This document shows, one piece after another, positions 8,607-16,452 of a stretch of 64,000 nt of DNA (position 1 is its first letter; every line of letters starts with the position of its first letter). The stretch is from the NCBI RefSeq assembly GCF_000633395.1, contig NZ_AYMU01000020.1, forward strand, positions 310,001-374,000, read 5' to 3'. The notes beneath the pieces are model-generated. The model did no database searches and had not been told where the DNA came from. It saw only the letters and a program-made list of their open reading frames with translations. The DNA comes from Pseudomonas sp. PH1b. GTDB taxonomy: Bacteria; Pseudomonadota; Gammaproteobacteria; Pseudomonadales; Pseudomonadaceae. The position numbers and the translations under genes were made by a program.

Positions 8607-9563
8607 TTAGTTGGAGGCCTGCGCGAGCTTGGCTTTCACGGCTTCAAGGCCTGGTTTGCCGTCAATGGTGGTCACCCCTGCGAGCCAGGTGTCGAGCACC
8701 TGCGGGTTCTTCTTCAGCCAGGCCTTGGCGGCCGCATCAGGCTTCATCTTGTCGTCCAGCACGTTGCCCATCAGGCTGCTTTCCATGTTCAGGGTGAACG
8801 ACAGGTTCTTCAGCAACTGGCCAACGTTGCTGCATTCGCTGGTGTAGCCCTTGCGGGTGTTGGTGTAGATGGTCGCCTGGCCGAAGTTGGGGCCGAAGAA
8901 GTCATCGCCGCCGGTGAGGTACTTCATCTTGAAGCGGGTGTTCATCGGATGGGGTTCCCAGCCCAGGAACACCACGGCGGTGTCGCGTCGTTGTGCGCGT
9001 TCAACCTGGGACAGCATGCCCGCCTCGCTGGACTCCACCACCTTGAAGCCGGCGTCCTTGAGGCCGAAGGCGTTCTTGTCGATCATGCTCTGGATGGTGC
9101 GGTTGCCGTCGTTGCCCGGTTCGATGCCGTAGATCTTGCCGTCCAGCTCGGTCTTGAACTTGACGATGTCGGCGAAGTCCTTCAGGCCCTTGTCATACAG
9201 CGACTCGGGCACGGCCAGGGTGTACTTGGCGTTCTCCAGGTTGGCCCGAACGGTCTCCACGGTGCCGGCGTCACGGTACTGCTTGATGTCGTTTTCCATG
9301 GTCGGCATCCAGTTGCCGAGGAACACGTCCATGTTCTTGCCATCGGCCAGGGACTTGTAGGTCACCGGCACGGAAATCATCGTGGTCTTGGTCTTGTAGC
9401 CCAGGGCATTGAGCACGACGCTGGTGGTAGCGGTGGTCACGGTGATGTCGGTCCAGCCGACATCGGAGAAGTTGACGGTACTGCATTGTTCCGGTTCTGC
9501 GGCTTGTGCCAGTAGCGGCAGACTCAGCATGGCGGCCAACAACAGCGAGGGGGAACCTTTCAT
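8607..9563 (-). CDS. choX: Choline ABC transporter periplasmic binding protein
   Basis: Periplasmic protein that binds choline and delivers it to ChoWV. The start is the ATG giving MKGSPSLLLAAMLSLPLLAQA, a clear signal peptide of about 21 residues behind an AGGAG site; longer in-frame starts would only extend the signal. The 318-residue length and the OpuAC-type fold (EPGNDGNRTIQSM, VVFLGWEPHPMN) fit ChoX-like proteins. It is the first gene of choXWV, followed by a hairpin. CaiX further along (18505-19449) is a clear relative. Confidence 0.94.
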   Translation of the reverse strand: MKGSPSLLLAAMLSLPLLAQAAEPEQCSTVNFSDVGWTDITVTTATTSVVLNALGYKTKTTMISVPVTYKSLADGKNMDVFLGNWMPTMENDIKQYRDAGTVETVRANLENAKYTLAVPESLYDKGLKDFADIVKFKTELDGKIYGIEPGNDGNRTIQSMIDKNAFGLKDAGFKVVESSEAGMLSQVERAQRRDTAVVFLGWEPHPMNTRFKMKYLTGGDDFFGPNFGQATIYTNTRKGYTSECSNVGQLLKNLSFTLNMESSLMGNVLDDKMKPDAAAKAWLKKNPQVLDTWLAGVTTIDGKPGLEAVKAKLAQASN

Positions 9564-9990
9564 GGGGGGGACTCCTGGATGTTTTTCTGGCGGCGTATGG
9601 ACCGCGCTTATAAGTGTGGCGGTTGGTGTGCCGGGGACAGCTCTACCACCGTGCCGTGCAATCGAGTCGAGACTGATCATGTACCAGTGAAAAACTGTCG
9701 CCTACAGGGTGCGTCGTATCCAGTACAGGGAGGGTCGCATCCAGTGTCGGTGAGGTCGCATACAGTGTTTTTCCGCAATTTTTCCTTCATCTGAGCCGCA
9801 AAAAACGCCCAGAACCCAAGCATGGCGCCTGGCGGCGTTGGTGGGCATGAGTGGGTCGGTGTCAGACGTTGCGGGGTACGGCAAAAGCCCGATGATGCGC
9901 CCTTCTCGGCGGATTGCAGCTTGAGCGTAGCAGCTCCGCCAGAGGGCGCTTTGGGCGCCTGGGCAGTGCTCATCGAGGGGTCACGCAGTA
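9564..9990. promoter_or_regulatory. choX-sdaB divergent regulatory region
   Basis: This 427-bp gap separates divergent choX and sdaB. Its notable content is a set of 21-bp direct repeats at 9697-9767, listed separately. The rest holds the choX leader and an AT-rich patch (9768-9790). Short ORFs on either strand have no ribosome sites and look like chance. Confidence 0.5.
9697..9767. repeat. Tandem 21-bp operator-like repeats upstream of choX
   Basis: Units beginning GTCGTATCCAGTACAGG (9713), GTCGCATCCAGTGTCGG (9734) and GTCGCATACAGTGTTTT (9755) are spaced exactly 21 bp apart, two helical turns, with a weaker copy GTCGCCTACAGGG at 9697. Same-face tandem sites are typical of AraC-family activators. 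GbdR, encoded 2 kb away, is the natural candidate, but binding is inferred. Confidence 0.6.
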
Positions 9991-11367
9991 ATGGCTATCA
10001 GTGTTTTCGACTTGTTCAAAATCGGCATCGGTCCTTCCAGTTCCCACACGGTCGGACCCATGCGTGCGGCGGCGCTGTTTGTCCAGGCATTGAAGGCGCG
10101 CCAGCTGCTGGAGCAGGTGCGACGGATCGAGGTGCAGCTCTTCGGCTCGTTGTCCGCCACCGGCATCGGCCACGGCAGCGACAACGCAGTGATCATGGGG
10201 CTGATGGGCGAATGGCCGGACGCAATCGATCCGTCGCTGATCGGGACCCGCATCGAGCGGTTGCGCGAAACCGACACCCTGCTGCTGGACGGGCGCCTGC
10301 CGGTGCCTTTCCTCTGGTCCCGGGACATGCGCCTGCTGGACGAGAACCTGCCCTTTCACCCCAACGCCATGACCCTGGTGGCCGAGGGGGAAGGAGGGGA
10401 GCTGTACCGCGACACCTACTATTCAGTGGGGGGCGGCTTTGTCGTCGACCAGGCCCAGGCCAGCAGTGGCGTGGCGGACCTGGACCGCAGCGAGTTGCCC
10501 TACGATTTCTCCAGCGCGGTGGAACTGCTGGGCCTGTGCCAGAAGCACAACCTGCGGGTGGCCGAGCTGATGCTGGCCAACGAGAAGGTCTGGCGTTCGG
10601 AGGAGGAGATCCGCACCGGCCTGATGGCGCTCTGGCGGGCCATGCAGGCATGCGTGGAGCAAGGCCTCAAGCATGAGGGCATTCTCCCGGGCGGGCTCAA
10701 CGTGCGGCGTCGCGCGGCCAAGTTGCACCGCAGCTTGCAGGAGTTGAACAAGCCCAATGTGATCGGCTCGACCCTGAGCGCCATGGAGTGGGTCAACCTG
10801 TTCGCCCTGGCCGTGAATGAGGAGAATGCCGCCGGCGGGCGCATGGTCACGGCGCCCACCAACGGTGCGGCCGGGATCATTCCCGCTGTGCTGCACTACT
10901 TCATGAAATTCAGCGAGGAGGTGACCGACGCCAACGTGGTGGATTTCTTCCTCGGCGCAGCGGCCATCGGCATCCTGTGCAAGAAGAACGCCTCGATCTC
11001 CGGCGCCGAAGTGGGCTGCCAGGGCGAGGTCGGGTCGGCTTGCGCCATGGCCGCGGCCGGCCTGGCGGAAATCCTTGGCGCGACCCCCGAGCAACTGTGC
11101 AACGCCGCGGAAATCGGCCTGGAGCACAACCTCGGCCTGACCTGCGATCCGGTGGGCGGGCTGGTGCAGGTGCCTTGTATCGAGCGCAACGCGATTGCCG
11201 CGGTCAAGGCGATCAATGCTGCGCAAATGGCCTTGCGCGGGGATGGCCAGCACTTCATTTCCCTCGACCGGGTGATTCGCACCATGCGTGATACCGGCGC
11301 GGACATGCATGACAAGTACAAGGAAACCTCTCGTGGCGGGCTGGCGGTGAGTGCCGTGGAATGTTGA
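9991..11367 (+). CDS. sdaB: L-serine ammonia-lyase (serine dehydratase)
   Basis: Iron-sulfur enzyme (EC 4.3.1.17) that converts L-serine to pyruvate and ammonia. The 458-residue single chain has the N-terminal beta domain (MAISVFDLFKIGIGPSSSHT) and the C-terminal alpha domain with conserved Cys segments expected to hold the 4Fe-4S cluster (GILCKKNASISGAEVGCQGE, LGLTCDPVGGLVQVPC). It is the exit step for glycine carbon: betaine is demethylated to glycine, GlyA makes serine, and SdaB gives pyruvate. It lies between choX and gbdR, as in P. aeruginosa. Confidence 0.95.
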   Translation: MAISVFDLFKIGIGPSSSHTVGPMRAAALFVQALKARQLLEQVRRIEVQLFGSLSATGIGHGSDNAVIMGLMGEWPDAIDPSLIGTRIERLRETDTLLLDGRLPVPFLWSRDMRLLDENLPFHPNAMTLVAEGEGGELYRDTYYSVGGGFVVDQAQASSGVADLDRSELPYDFSSAVELLGLCQKHNLRVAELMLANEKVWRSEEEIRTGLMALWRAMQACVEQGLKHEGILPGGLNVRRRAAKLHRSLQELNKPNVIGSTLSAMEWVNLFALAVNEENAAGGRMVTAPTNGAAGIIPAVLHYFMKFSEEVTDANVVDFFLGAAAIGILCKKNASISGAEVGCQGEVGSACAMAAAGLAEILGATPEQLCNAAEIGLEHNLGLTCDPVGGLVQVPCIERNAIAAVKAINAAQMALRGDGQHFISLDRVIRTMRDTGADMHDKYKETSRGGLAVSAVEC

Positions 11368-11823
11368 ACCGGCCTTGGGCCCGGTGGGGGCGGCCAGTGG
11401 TGCCGGCCCGGGCCATGGCGCGCGCAAATCGCCCACGATCCCGGGGCCGCGCCACCTTTTAGCGCGTCGCAGATAGACACGTCGCGGCCCCGGCTGATGA
11501 ACGCCCCCGTTCGTCGGCCGTTTGTGCTTTGAGTGACACTCGCCGGTTCCAGCAGCAGGTGCTGGCCGCGCAAGTGCTACCTAAGTGCTCACAGCTTGTT
11601 CGCCGGGCGTTTGCCTGCGCCCTGCCGCGCTTCTAATCCGCACATTGAGAAGGGGCTATATAGACGGGTCGCGACGTCGTTTTCAGGAGTTATTGAATGC
11701 CCATTCAACTTTAGGCATGGCAATTGCTCTGTGAATATCAAGCCCGTCTCCCTTGAGGAACAGGGCACATAAAAAGAGCCTCCGCCTGAGGCCATCACCC
11801 GCTTTGTGTGAGGAGATATCGCG
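11368..11823. promoter_or_regulatory. sdaB-gbdR intergenic region with GTCGC motifs
   Basis: A 456-bp region without a convincing gene. It carries GTCGCAGATAG at 11466 and a second GTCGC at 11481, and another GTCGC at 11668 just behind a CTATATAGAC stretch. The 11-mer GTCGCAGATAG also occurs in the gbcA-gbcB promoter region at 47476. This suggests regulator sites in front of gbdR, possibly autoregulation; that is inference. Confidence 0.45.
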
Positions 11824-12927
11824 ATGACGTCGTTCAACTCCGGGGCCCAACCCCAGAACCGTGCGCCTCAATCCATCGGCTTTCTGCTGCTGGACAATTT
11901 CACGCTGATTTCCCTGGCCTCCGCAGTCGAACCCCTGCGCATGGCCAACCAACTGTCCGGTCGCGAGCTGTATCGCTGGACCACCCTCAGCGTCGATGGT
12001 GGCCAGGTCTGGGCCAGCGATGGCCTGCAGATCACGCCTGACGCCTCCATGCACAAAGCCCCCAGCCTCGACACCGTGATCGTCTGCGGCGGCATCGGCA
12101 TCCAGCGCACGGTGACCCGCGAACACGTCTCCTGGCTGCAAAGCCAGGCCCGTCAATCGCGCCGTCTCGGCGCGGTATGCACTGGCAGCTGGGCCCTGGC
12201 CTGTGCCGGCCTGCTGGACGGTTTCGATTGCAGCGTGCACTGGGAATGCCTGGCGTCGATGCAGGAAGCCTTCCCCCGGGTTGCCATGAGCACCCGCCTG
12301 TTCACCCTCGACCGCAACCGCTTCACCAGCTCCGGCGGCACCGCGCCACTGGACATGATGCTGCACCTGATCAGCCGCGATCACGGCCGCGAGCTGTCGG
12401 CAGCAATCTCGGAAATGTTCGTCTACGAGCGCATTCGCAACGAGCAGGATCACCAGCGTGTGCCCCTCAAGCACATGCTTGGCACCAACCAGCCCAAGCT
12501 GCAGGAAATCGTCGCGCTGATGGAAGCCAACCTCGAGGAACCGATCGACCTCGACGAACTGGCGGTGTACGTCGCGGTATCCCGGCGCCAGCTGGAGCGG
12601 CTGTTCCAGAAGTACCTGCATTGCTCGCCGTCGCGCTACTACCTCAAGCTGCGGCTGATCCGCGCCCGGCAACTGCTCAAGCAGACGCCGATGTCGATCA
12701 TCGAGGTGGCATCGGTGTGCGGCTTCGTGTCGACACCGCATTTCTCCAAGTGCTACCGCGAATACTTCGGCATTCCGCCGCGGGATGAGCGCATCGGTTC
12801 CAACACCACCCAGCAAGTGGCGATGATGCCGCTGCCGCAAGCCATGGTGCTGTCGCCGCTGTCCGGCCCGCTGTCGGCCCTGAGCCAGGCGCGCAACGAG
12901 TCGACCTTCGCCAGCGTGCGCCTGTAG
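11824..12927 (+). CDS. gbdR: AraC-family activator GbdR (glycine betaine/dimethylglycine response)
   Basis: Transcriptional activator that senses glycine betaine and dimethylglycine and turns on gbcAB, dgcAB and related genes in P. aeruginosa. The 367-residue protein has an N-terminal DJ-1/PfpI-like (glutamine amidotransferase class I) domain at about 17-200, with GAVCTGSWALACAGLL as the nucleophile-elbow-like segment. A C-terminal AraC double helix-turn-helix lies at about 230-330 (LAVYVAVSRRQLERLFQKY and VASVCGFVSTPHFSKCYR). The start follows an AGGAG site. CdhR at 19644 is a paralogue with the same architecture. Its stop directly abuts the convergent acetyltransferase gene. Confidence 0.95.
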   Translation: MTSFNSGAQPQNRAPQSIGFLLLDNFTLISLASAVEPLRMANQLSGRELYRWTTLSVDGGQVWASDGLQITPDASMHKAPSLDTVIVCGGIGIQRTVTREHVSWLQSQARQSRRLGAVCTGSWALACAGLLDGFDCSVHWECLASMQEAFPRVAMSTRLFTLDRNRFTSSGGTAPLDMMLHLISRDHGRELSAAISEMFVYERIRNEQDHQRVPLKHMLGTNQPKLQEIVALMEANLEEPIDLDELAVYVAVSRRQLERLFQKYLHCSPSRYYLKLRLIRARQLLKQTPMSIIEVASVCGFVSTPHFSKCYREYFGIPPRDERIGSNTTQQVAMMPLPQAMVLSPLSGPLSALSQARNESTFASVRL

Positions 12928-13374
12928 TCACAAGCGTTTCTTGAAATACACCACGCGCTCGGTTTCAACGAAGCCGAGCGCCTGGTGCAGGCTCTGGCTG
13001 ACCAGGTTGTCCAGGCTGGTGTCCGAGGCCATCTCCACGCATCCGTGCTGTTGCCCCCAACTGGCGACCTGTTCGATCAGGTGCTGGGCGATGCCCTGGC
13101 GACGGTAGCCGGGGAGCACAAAGATGCCTTCGAGAAAGACCACGGGGGAGCTGTCGGTGCCGTTGACGTAGTCGTGGCGCAACGCCGCCTCCGCCAGGCC
13201 CACGGCCTCACCGTTCTCGGCATGGGCCAGCCAGCACCCGTAGCGCTGAGGCTCGGCCAGCATCTGCCGGATTTCCGCCTGGTGCTCGTCCGGCGGGCAA
13301 TCGGGCCACAGGGCCTGGCGCAATTGCAGCCACCCGCCAGTATTGGCGGGTGAGCCTGGTTGAATGGAGATCAT
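12928..13374 (-). CDS. GNAT acetyltransferase, AAC(6')-like
   Basis: Acetyl-CoA-dependent N-acetyltransferase of 148 residues. The order of conserved stretches (WLQLRQALWPD, LRHDYVNGTDSSPVVFLEGI, VLPGYRRQGIAQHLIEQV, ASDTSLDNLVSQSLHQALGF) matches chromosomal aminoglycoside 6'-N-acetyltransferases of the AAC(6')-I type of Acinetobacter and Pseudomonas. The acetyl-CoA loop is RRQGIA. Aminoglycoside activity is inferred from this resemblance; a different small-molecule amine is possible. It converges on gbdR with no gap, so the two 3' ends leave no room for a terminator. Confidence 0.8.
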   Translation of the reverse strand: MISIQPGSPANTGGWLQLRQALWPDCPPDEHQAEIRQMLAEPQRYGCWLAHAENGEAVGLAEAALRHDYVNGTDSSPVVFLEGIFVLPGYRRQGIAQHLIEQVASWGQQHGCVEMASDTSLDNLVSQSLHQALGFVETERVVYFKKRL

Positions 13375-13435
13375 GGGCGTGCCTGTATTTTCCGCAGGAC
13401 CCGCACTCTAGCAATTGCCTCGGGTCCGGGGAAAT

Positions 13436-13699
13436 TCACGCACGTTTTTGCTGCAGGTACTCGGCCAGGGCTGGCAGCAACTGGCGGTCGATGGCCTGGC
13501 GCACTGCCGGCAGAATCGTCGCATTGCCGGTGAGCATCTGCTCGACCATGCCCTTGAGCGCCTTGGCTCGTGCATCGCTCAAGCCCCTTACCGCACATTC
13601 ACAGGCCTGCTCGGCGCTGGCGCCTGCGGGCATCTCGAAACCCAGGGCCCGCAGTTGCCCCAGCAGGTCGTCCTGATCAATCAAATCCGCATGCATCAT
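13436..13699 (-). CDS. Small conserved hypothetical protein (87 aa)
   Basis: I do not recognise this family. The protein (MMHADLIDQDDLLGQLRALG...) is acidic at the N-terminus, helical throughout, has two cysteines in EQACECAV and no signal or membrane segment. The start is one of two consecutive ATG codons behind GGATAAGAG. It stands alone between the acetyltransferase and the DUF4952 gene. Its codon pattern looks like that of real Pseudomonas genes and no better ORF overlaps it. Confidence 0.6.
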   Translation of the reverse strand: MMHADLIDQDDLLGQLRALGFEMPAGASAEQACECAVRGLSDARAKALKGMVEQMLTGNATILPAVRQAIDRQLLPALAEYLQQKRA

Positions 13700-14011
13700 G
13701 ACTCTTATCCTTTTTCAGGGAGCGTGGTCGTCAGTCGATTCTGGTAGGCCGTCCCGGTGGCGGCAAGGGCAGATTGTCGCGATGGCCCGTTTACCTATGA
13801 ACAGGTCGTTTTCGGCTAACTCGACGATCGGCAGGCGATGGCCACTGCCGGTTGCAACGGCTGTGCAATTGTCTCCCGGGGCTTGCTTGTGGGGCCTGGG
13901 GCTTGCATAAAGGCGGGTACTCAAGCGGGTCGGTCGCCTAGGACCAGGCTGCACCGCCGGTGGCGGTTTGACAGAACCACCGCTGGATTGGAAACCATGG
14001 AGCTGTAGTCG
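13700..14011. other. Intergenic region holding the left copy of a direct repeat
   Basis: A 312-bp stretch without a supported gene. It contains the left 38-bp direct repeat (13782-13819). A 70-codon frame (13698-13910) has no ribosome site and runs through the repeat, so I do not call it. Confidence 0.5.
13782..13819 (+). repeat. 38-bp direct repeat, left copy
   Basis: Starts ATGGCCCGTTTACCTA and ends CAGGTCGTTTTCGGCTAA. It matches 34 of 38 positions with the copy at 14451-14488; the two flank the DUF4952 gene. Confidence 0.75.
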
Positions 14012-14440
14012 ATGAAACTGATGTTCAGAGTGTGTTGGGCCGGTTTGTTCTGGATGATTTCCAGCGCGGCTTCGGCGTCTCCCGAGTGTGCGGATTTTCT
14101 CCGAGCCATGGCCGAGCCACCGCCGTCCCTGGAGTTTTTGCGCTGTGAGTCGGCGCCGGCATCCCAGGGGGCCCCGCTGACCGCCAGCTACAGAGTCAAA
14201 GGCCGGGATGCCCATGAGGTCGAGCGGTATCTGCAGCGGAAAATGGGCTTGGAGCATGACCTGAGGTTCGTCTGCTGTGGCTGGGAAACCCAAGGCTTCT
14301 TTTCCTATCGAGACAAAGCCAGCGATCGTCGTTACCAGATCGGCATGGGGTCTGAAGAGACGCCCTACAACCAGCGGCAGGACTGGGACAAGATCGGTTA
14401 TTTCTACGTGACGGTGGTGTTCTATACCGAGGAAGTCTGA
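14012..14440 (+). CDS. Secreted DUF4952-type protein
   Basis: Exported protein of unknown function, 142 residues. The N-terminus MKLMFRVCWAGLFWMISSAASA is a signal peptide with a likely cleavage after ASA. The mature part has conserved-looking cysteines (ECADF, LRCES, FVCCGWETQG) that may form disulfides, and an aromatic C-terminus (DWDKIGYFYVTVVFYTEE). It resembles the DUF4952 family from memory. A GGAG site at 13999 supports the start. The gene is bracketed by 38-bp direct repeats and followed by a terminator, so it looks like a self-contained insertion. Confidence 0.75.
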   Translation: MKLMFRVCWAGLFWMISSAASASPECADFLRAMAEPPPSLEFLRCESAPASQGAPLTASYRVKGRDAHEVERYLQRKMGLEHDLRFVCCGWETQGFFSYRDKASDRRYQIGMGSEETPYNQRQDWDKIGYFYVTVVFYTEEV

Positions 14441-14450
14441 AGGCGCCGGA

Positions 14451-14488
14451 ATGGCCCTTTTACCTACGGCCAGGTCGTTTTCGGCTAA
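14451..14488 (+). repeat. 38-bp direct repeat, right copy
   Basis: Same orientation as 13782-13819, 34/38 identical, beginning 10 bp after the stop of the DUF4952 gene. Confidence 0.75.
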
Positions 14489-14581
14489 TCGATGCCAGGG
14501 CGGAGTCGGCAGACTGCAAGCAGCTGGCGTCGTGTGGGTTTGGTCACCTTCTCACCGCAGCTCCTCAAAGCAGTAGTCCCT

Positions 14582-14619
14582 GCCTCGATCCTGTCACGGC
14601 TTGATCGGGGCTTTTTTTT
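14582..14619 (+). terminator. Intrinsic terminator
   Basis: Stem GCCTCGATC/GATCGGGGC (one G-U pair), 12-nt loop, then eight T. It ends transcripts from the DUF4952 gene. A single REP unit follows at 14646-14668. Confidence 0.75.
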
Positions 14620-14645
14620 GCCTGTGGAAGGCTCGCCGGCAAGTT

Positions 14646-14668
14646 TCGCCGGCAAGCCGGCTCCTACG
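14646..14668. repeat. Single REP unit
   Basis: TCGCCGGCAAGCCGGCTCC plus TACG, one half of the REP doublet seen elsewhere, with a partial GCTCGCCGGCAAG just before it. It lies between convergent genes. Confidence 0.7.
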
Positions 14669-14696
14669 GGGGAGCTGGGGGCGGGTGGGGTGAGGA

Positions 14697-15857
14697 TCAG
14701 CGTTCCAGCACGAGGATTCTGGAGAGCAGTTCGTCACGGTCGATGTAGCACCCCTGGAAATGCCGGGCGCCGCTGGCCGGATCGAAGGCATTGCGCGCGT
14801 GCAGGGTACGGCGGTTGTCGAAACACCAGAGCTGGCCCGGGTCCAGGCGGCGAATCACCCGGAACCGGGCCTCGCGGGTCATGGCGATAAAGCGCCGGTA
14901 GGCGCGATACAGCACCGGCATCTGTTCCTCCGAGGTGTCGAACGGGCCGCGCAGGAAGTTGGCCATGCGGATTTCCGCGACCTGGCCCAGGGCGTCCAGG
15001 GCAATGATTGGCGCCAGGCAACGGTAGTCGCTGTGGCGGTCCTTGTTGCGAAACTCCACGGGAATTTCGCACAGCGCACGAAACGCCTCGGGGGCTTCCC
15101 GGCGTAGGGCATCGGCGATGGCAAAGCCGTCGACGAAAATGCTTTCACCACCCTCTGCGTCATTCACCAGGCAGTGGAGAAATTGCAGCCCCGGCTGCAG
15201 TTCGCGGGTTGGCAGGTCGCTGTGCAACGGCAAGTTGAAGGCGGTATAGGCGTTGCTGTCGGCATCGGCCTTGGATTGCACGTTGAACAGCACGCCGAAA
15301 TTGCTTTCGCGGATAAACGAGATGCGCTTGGCGATCAACGCCAGGGAGCCGGGTTCGGTGGGTGCTCCCCGAACCTGGGTCAGGCCGGTATCGCGCAGGG
15401 CCCGCAACCATTGCAGCAGTGCTTGAGGATCCTCCATCAGCGCCCGGTACTCGAACACGGGCAGCTGCAGGCTGGCGTCCCACAGCTGGCGTCGAGCCCT
15501 GGCGGCCTGCCGTTCCTCGCGTGATTGCCAGTCGTAGGCGTGGGCTCGCAGCCAGCCGGGGTCGAAGCGGCTGCGGTGGCCGTCCGCCCAGTCGAGGTTC
15601 AGGCAGCCATCGGCATCGATGCGCGCTGCAGTGCACGCGAGGTCTTCGGCAACATCGACGATTTCCAGCACCTGTTCGCGGGTCACGCTGTAGACGCATT
15701 GCGAGCAGGGGCAGTTATCCCGCAGCCATTGATGGTGAAAAGGGCTGAGACGCCCGTCGGCCCAGTGCACCTGGACCCGGTCCGGCAGGACCTGGGCACT
15801 GGCCAGCGCGCTGATCAACGGATAACTGCGGTAGTCGGCAAGGGCGGCGGTGTTCAC
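14697..15857 (-). CDS. Gamma-butyrobetaine dioxygenase (BBOX-type hydroxylase)
   Basis: Fe(II)/2-oxoglutarate-dependent oxygenase expected to hydroxylate gamma-butyrobetaine to L-carnitine (EC 1.14.11.1). The 386 residues show an N-terminal zinc-binding DUF971-like domain (WLRDNCPCSQC) and a C-terminal TauD/BBOX double-stranded helix with the metal-binding HSD in NLPLHSDLPTRE and the distal His/Arg segment WCFDNRRTLHARNAF. It sits at the end of the cdh carnitine genes, so it would feed butyrobetaine into the same route. A 21-bp gap separates it from the upstream thioesterase, consistent with one operon. Confidence 0.88.
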   Translation of the reverse strand: MNTAALADYRSYPLISALASAQVLPDRVQVHWADGRLSPFHHQWLRDNCPCSQCVYSVTREQVLEIVDVAEDLACTAARIDADGCLNLDWADGHRSRFDPGWLRAHAYDWQSREERQAARARRQLWDASLQLPVFEYRALMEDPQALLQWLRALRDTGLTQVRGAPTEPGSLALIAKRISFIRESNFGVLFNVQSKADADSNAYTAFNLPLHSDLPTRELQPGLQFLHCLVNDAEGGESIFVDGFAIADALRREAPEAFRALCEIPVEFRNKDRHSDYRCLAPIIALDALGQVAEIRMANFLRGPFDTSEEQMPVLYRAYRRFIAMTREARFRVIRRLDPGQLWCFDNRRTLHARNAFDPASGARHFQGCYIDRDELLSRILVLER

Positions 15858-15878
15858 GGCGATCTCCTGTTCTGCTGA

Positions 15879-16355
15879 TTATTTTTCCGCGGGCAAGCCG
15901 ATCACCCGGCCCAGGTAGGTCGGGCGCGGCAGGTCGGCCTGCTCGGCGGCCAGGGTTTGCAGGCGTTGCAGCACCGGCTCGCTGAACGGCGCCGAACGCG
16001 GCCCGGCCAGGTCGACGTGGAGCAGCATCTGCTCGTTACCGGCCAGCTCCAGCGGGTCACCGACCTGGTGCAGGCTGTGGTACAGGTGCAGGCGCTTGCG
16101 GTCGTGGCCGATGATCTGGGTATGGACTTCGACCTCGCTGTCGAGCTTCACCTCGTGCAGGTAGTTGAGGTGCAACTCCAGGGTGAACAGCGAGTGGCCG
16201 CTGGCTTCGCGGTTGTCGCTGTCGAGCCCCAGGCGATCCATCAGGGCATCGGTGGCGTAGCTGAAGATCAGCAGGTAGAAGGCATCGCGCAGATGGCCGT
16301 TGTAGTCGACCCAGTCGCGGATGATGCGGGTGCTGTAGGTGGTCAAGGCAGGCAT
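15879..16355 (-). CDS. cdhB: Betainyl-CoA thioesterase (CdhB-like)
   Basis: Hot-dog fold thioesterase of 158 residues that, in P. aeruginosa carnitine catabolism, hydrolyses betainyl-CoA to glycine betaine. The 4HBT-type active-site region DWVDYNGHLRDAFYLLIFS is near the N-terminus, followed by the long beta-sheet segment with EVEVHTQIIGHDRKRLHLYH. It lies between the butyrobetaine hydroxylase and cdhA. A REP doublet separates it from cdhA, which may separate their mRNA levels. Confidence 0.88.
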   Translation of the reverse strand: MPALTTYSTRIIRDWVDYNGHLRDAFYLLIFSYATDALMDRLGLDSDNREASGHSLFTLELHLNYLHEVKLDSEVEVHTQIIGHDRKRLHLYHSLHQVGDPLELAGNEQMLLHVDLAGPRSAPFSEPVLQRLQTLAAEQADLPRPTYLGRVIGLPAEK

Positions 16356-16371
16356 AGGGTCACCGGATAAC

Positions 16372-16445
16372 TGTAGGAGCCGGCTTGCCGGCGAAGGCGT
16401 CCGTTGGGTTTGAGGGCCTCTTCGCTGGCAAGCCAGCTCCTACGG
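16372..16445. repeat. REP pair between cdhA and cdhB
   Basis: TGTAGGAGCCGGCTTGCCGG facing TCGCTGGCAAGCCAGCTCC, inside an operon whose flanking genes run the same way. Confidence 0.85.
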
Positions 16446-16452
16446 GGTTGGG

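Noticed and set aside
13698..13910. 70-codon ORF before the DUF4952 gene
   Set aside because: It runs through the 38-bp repeat and has no ribosome site; probably chance.
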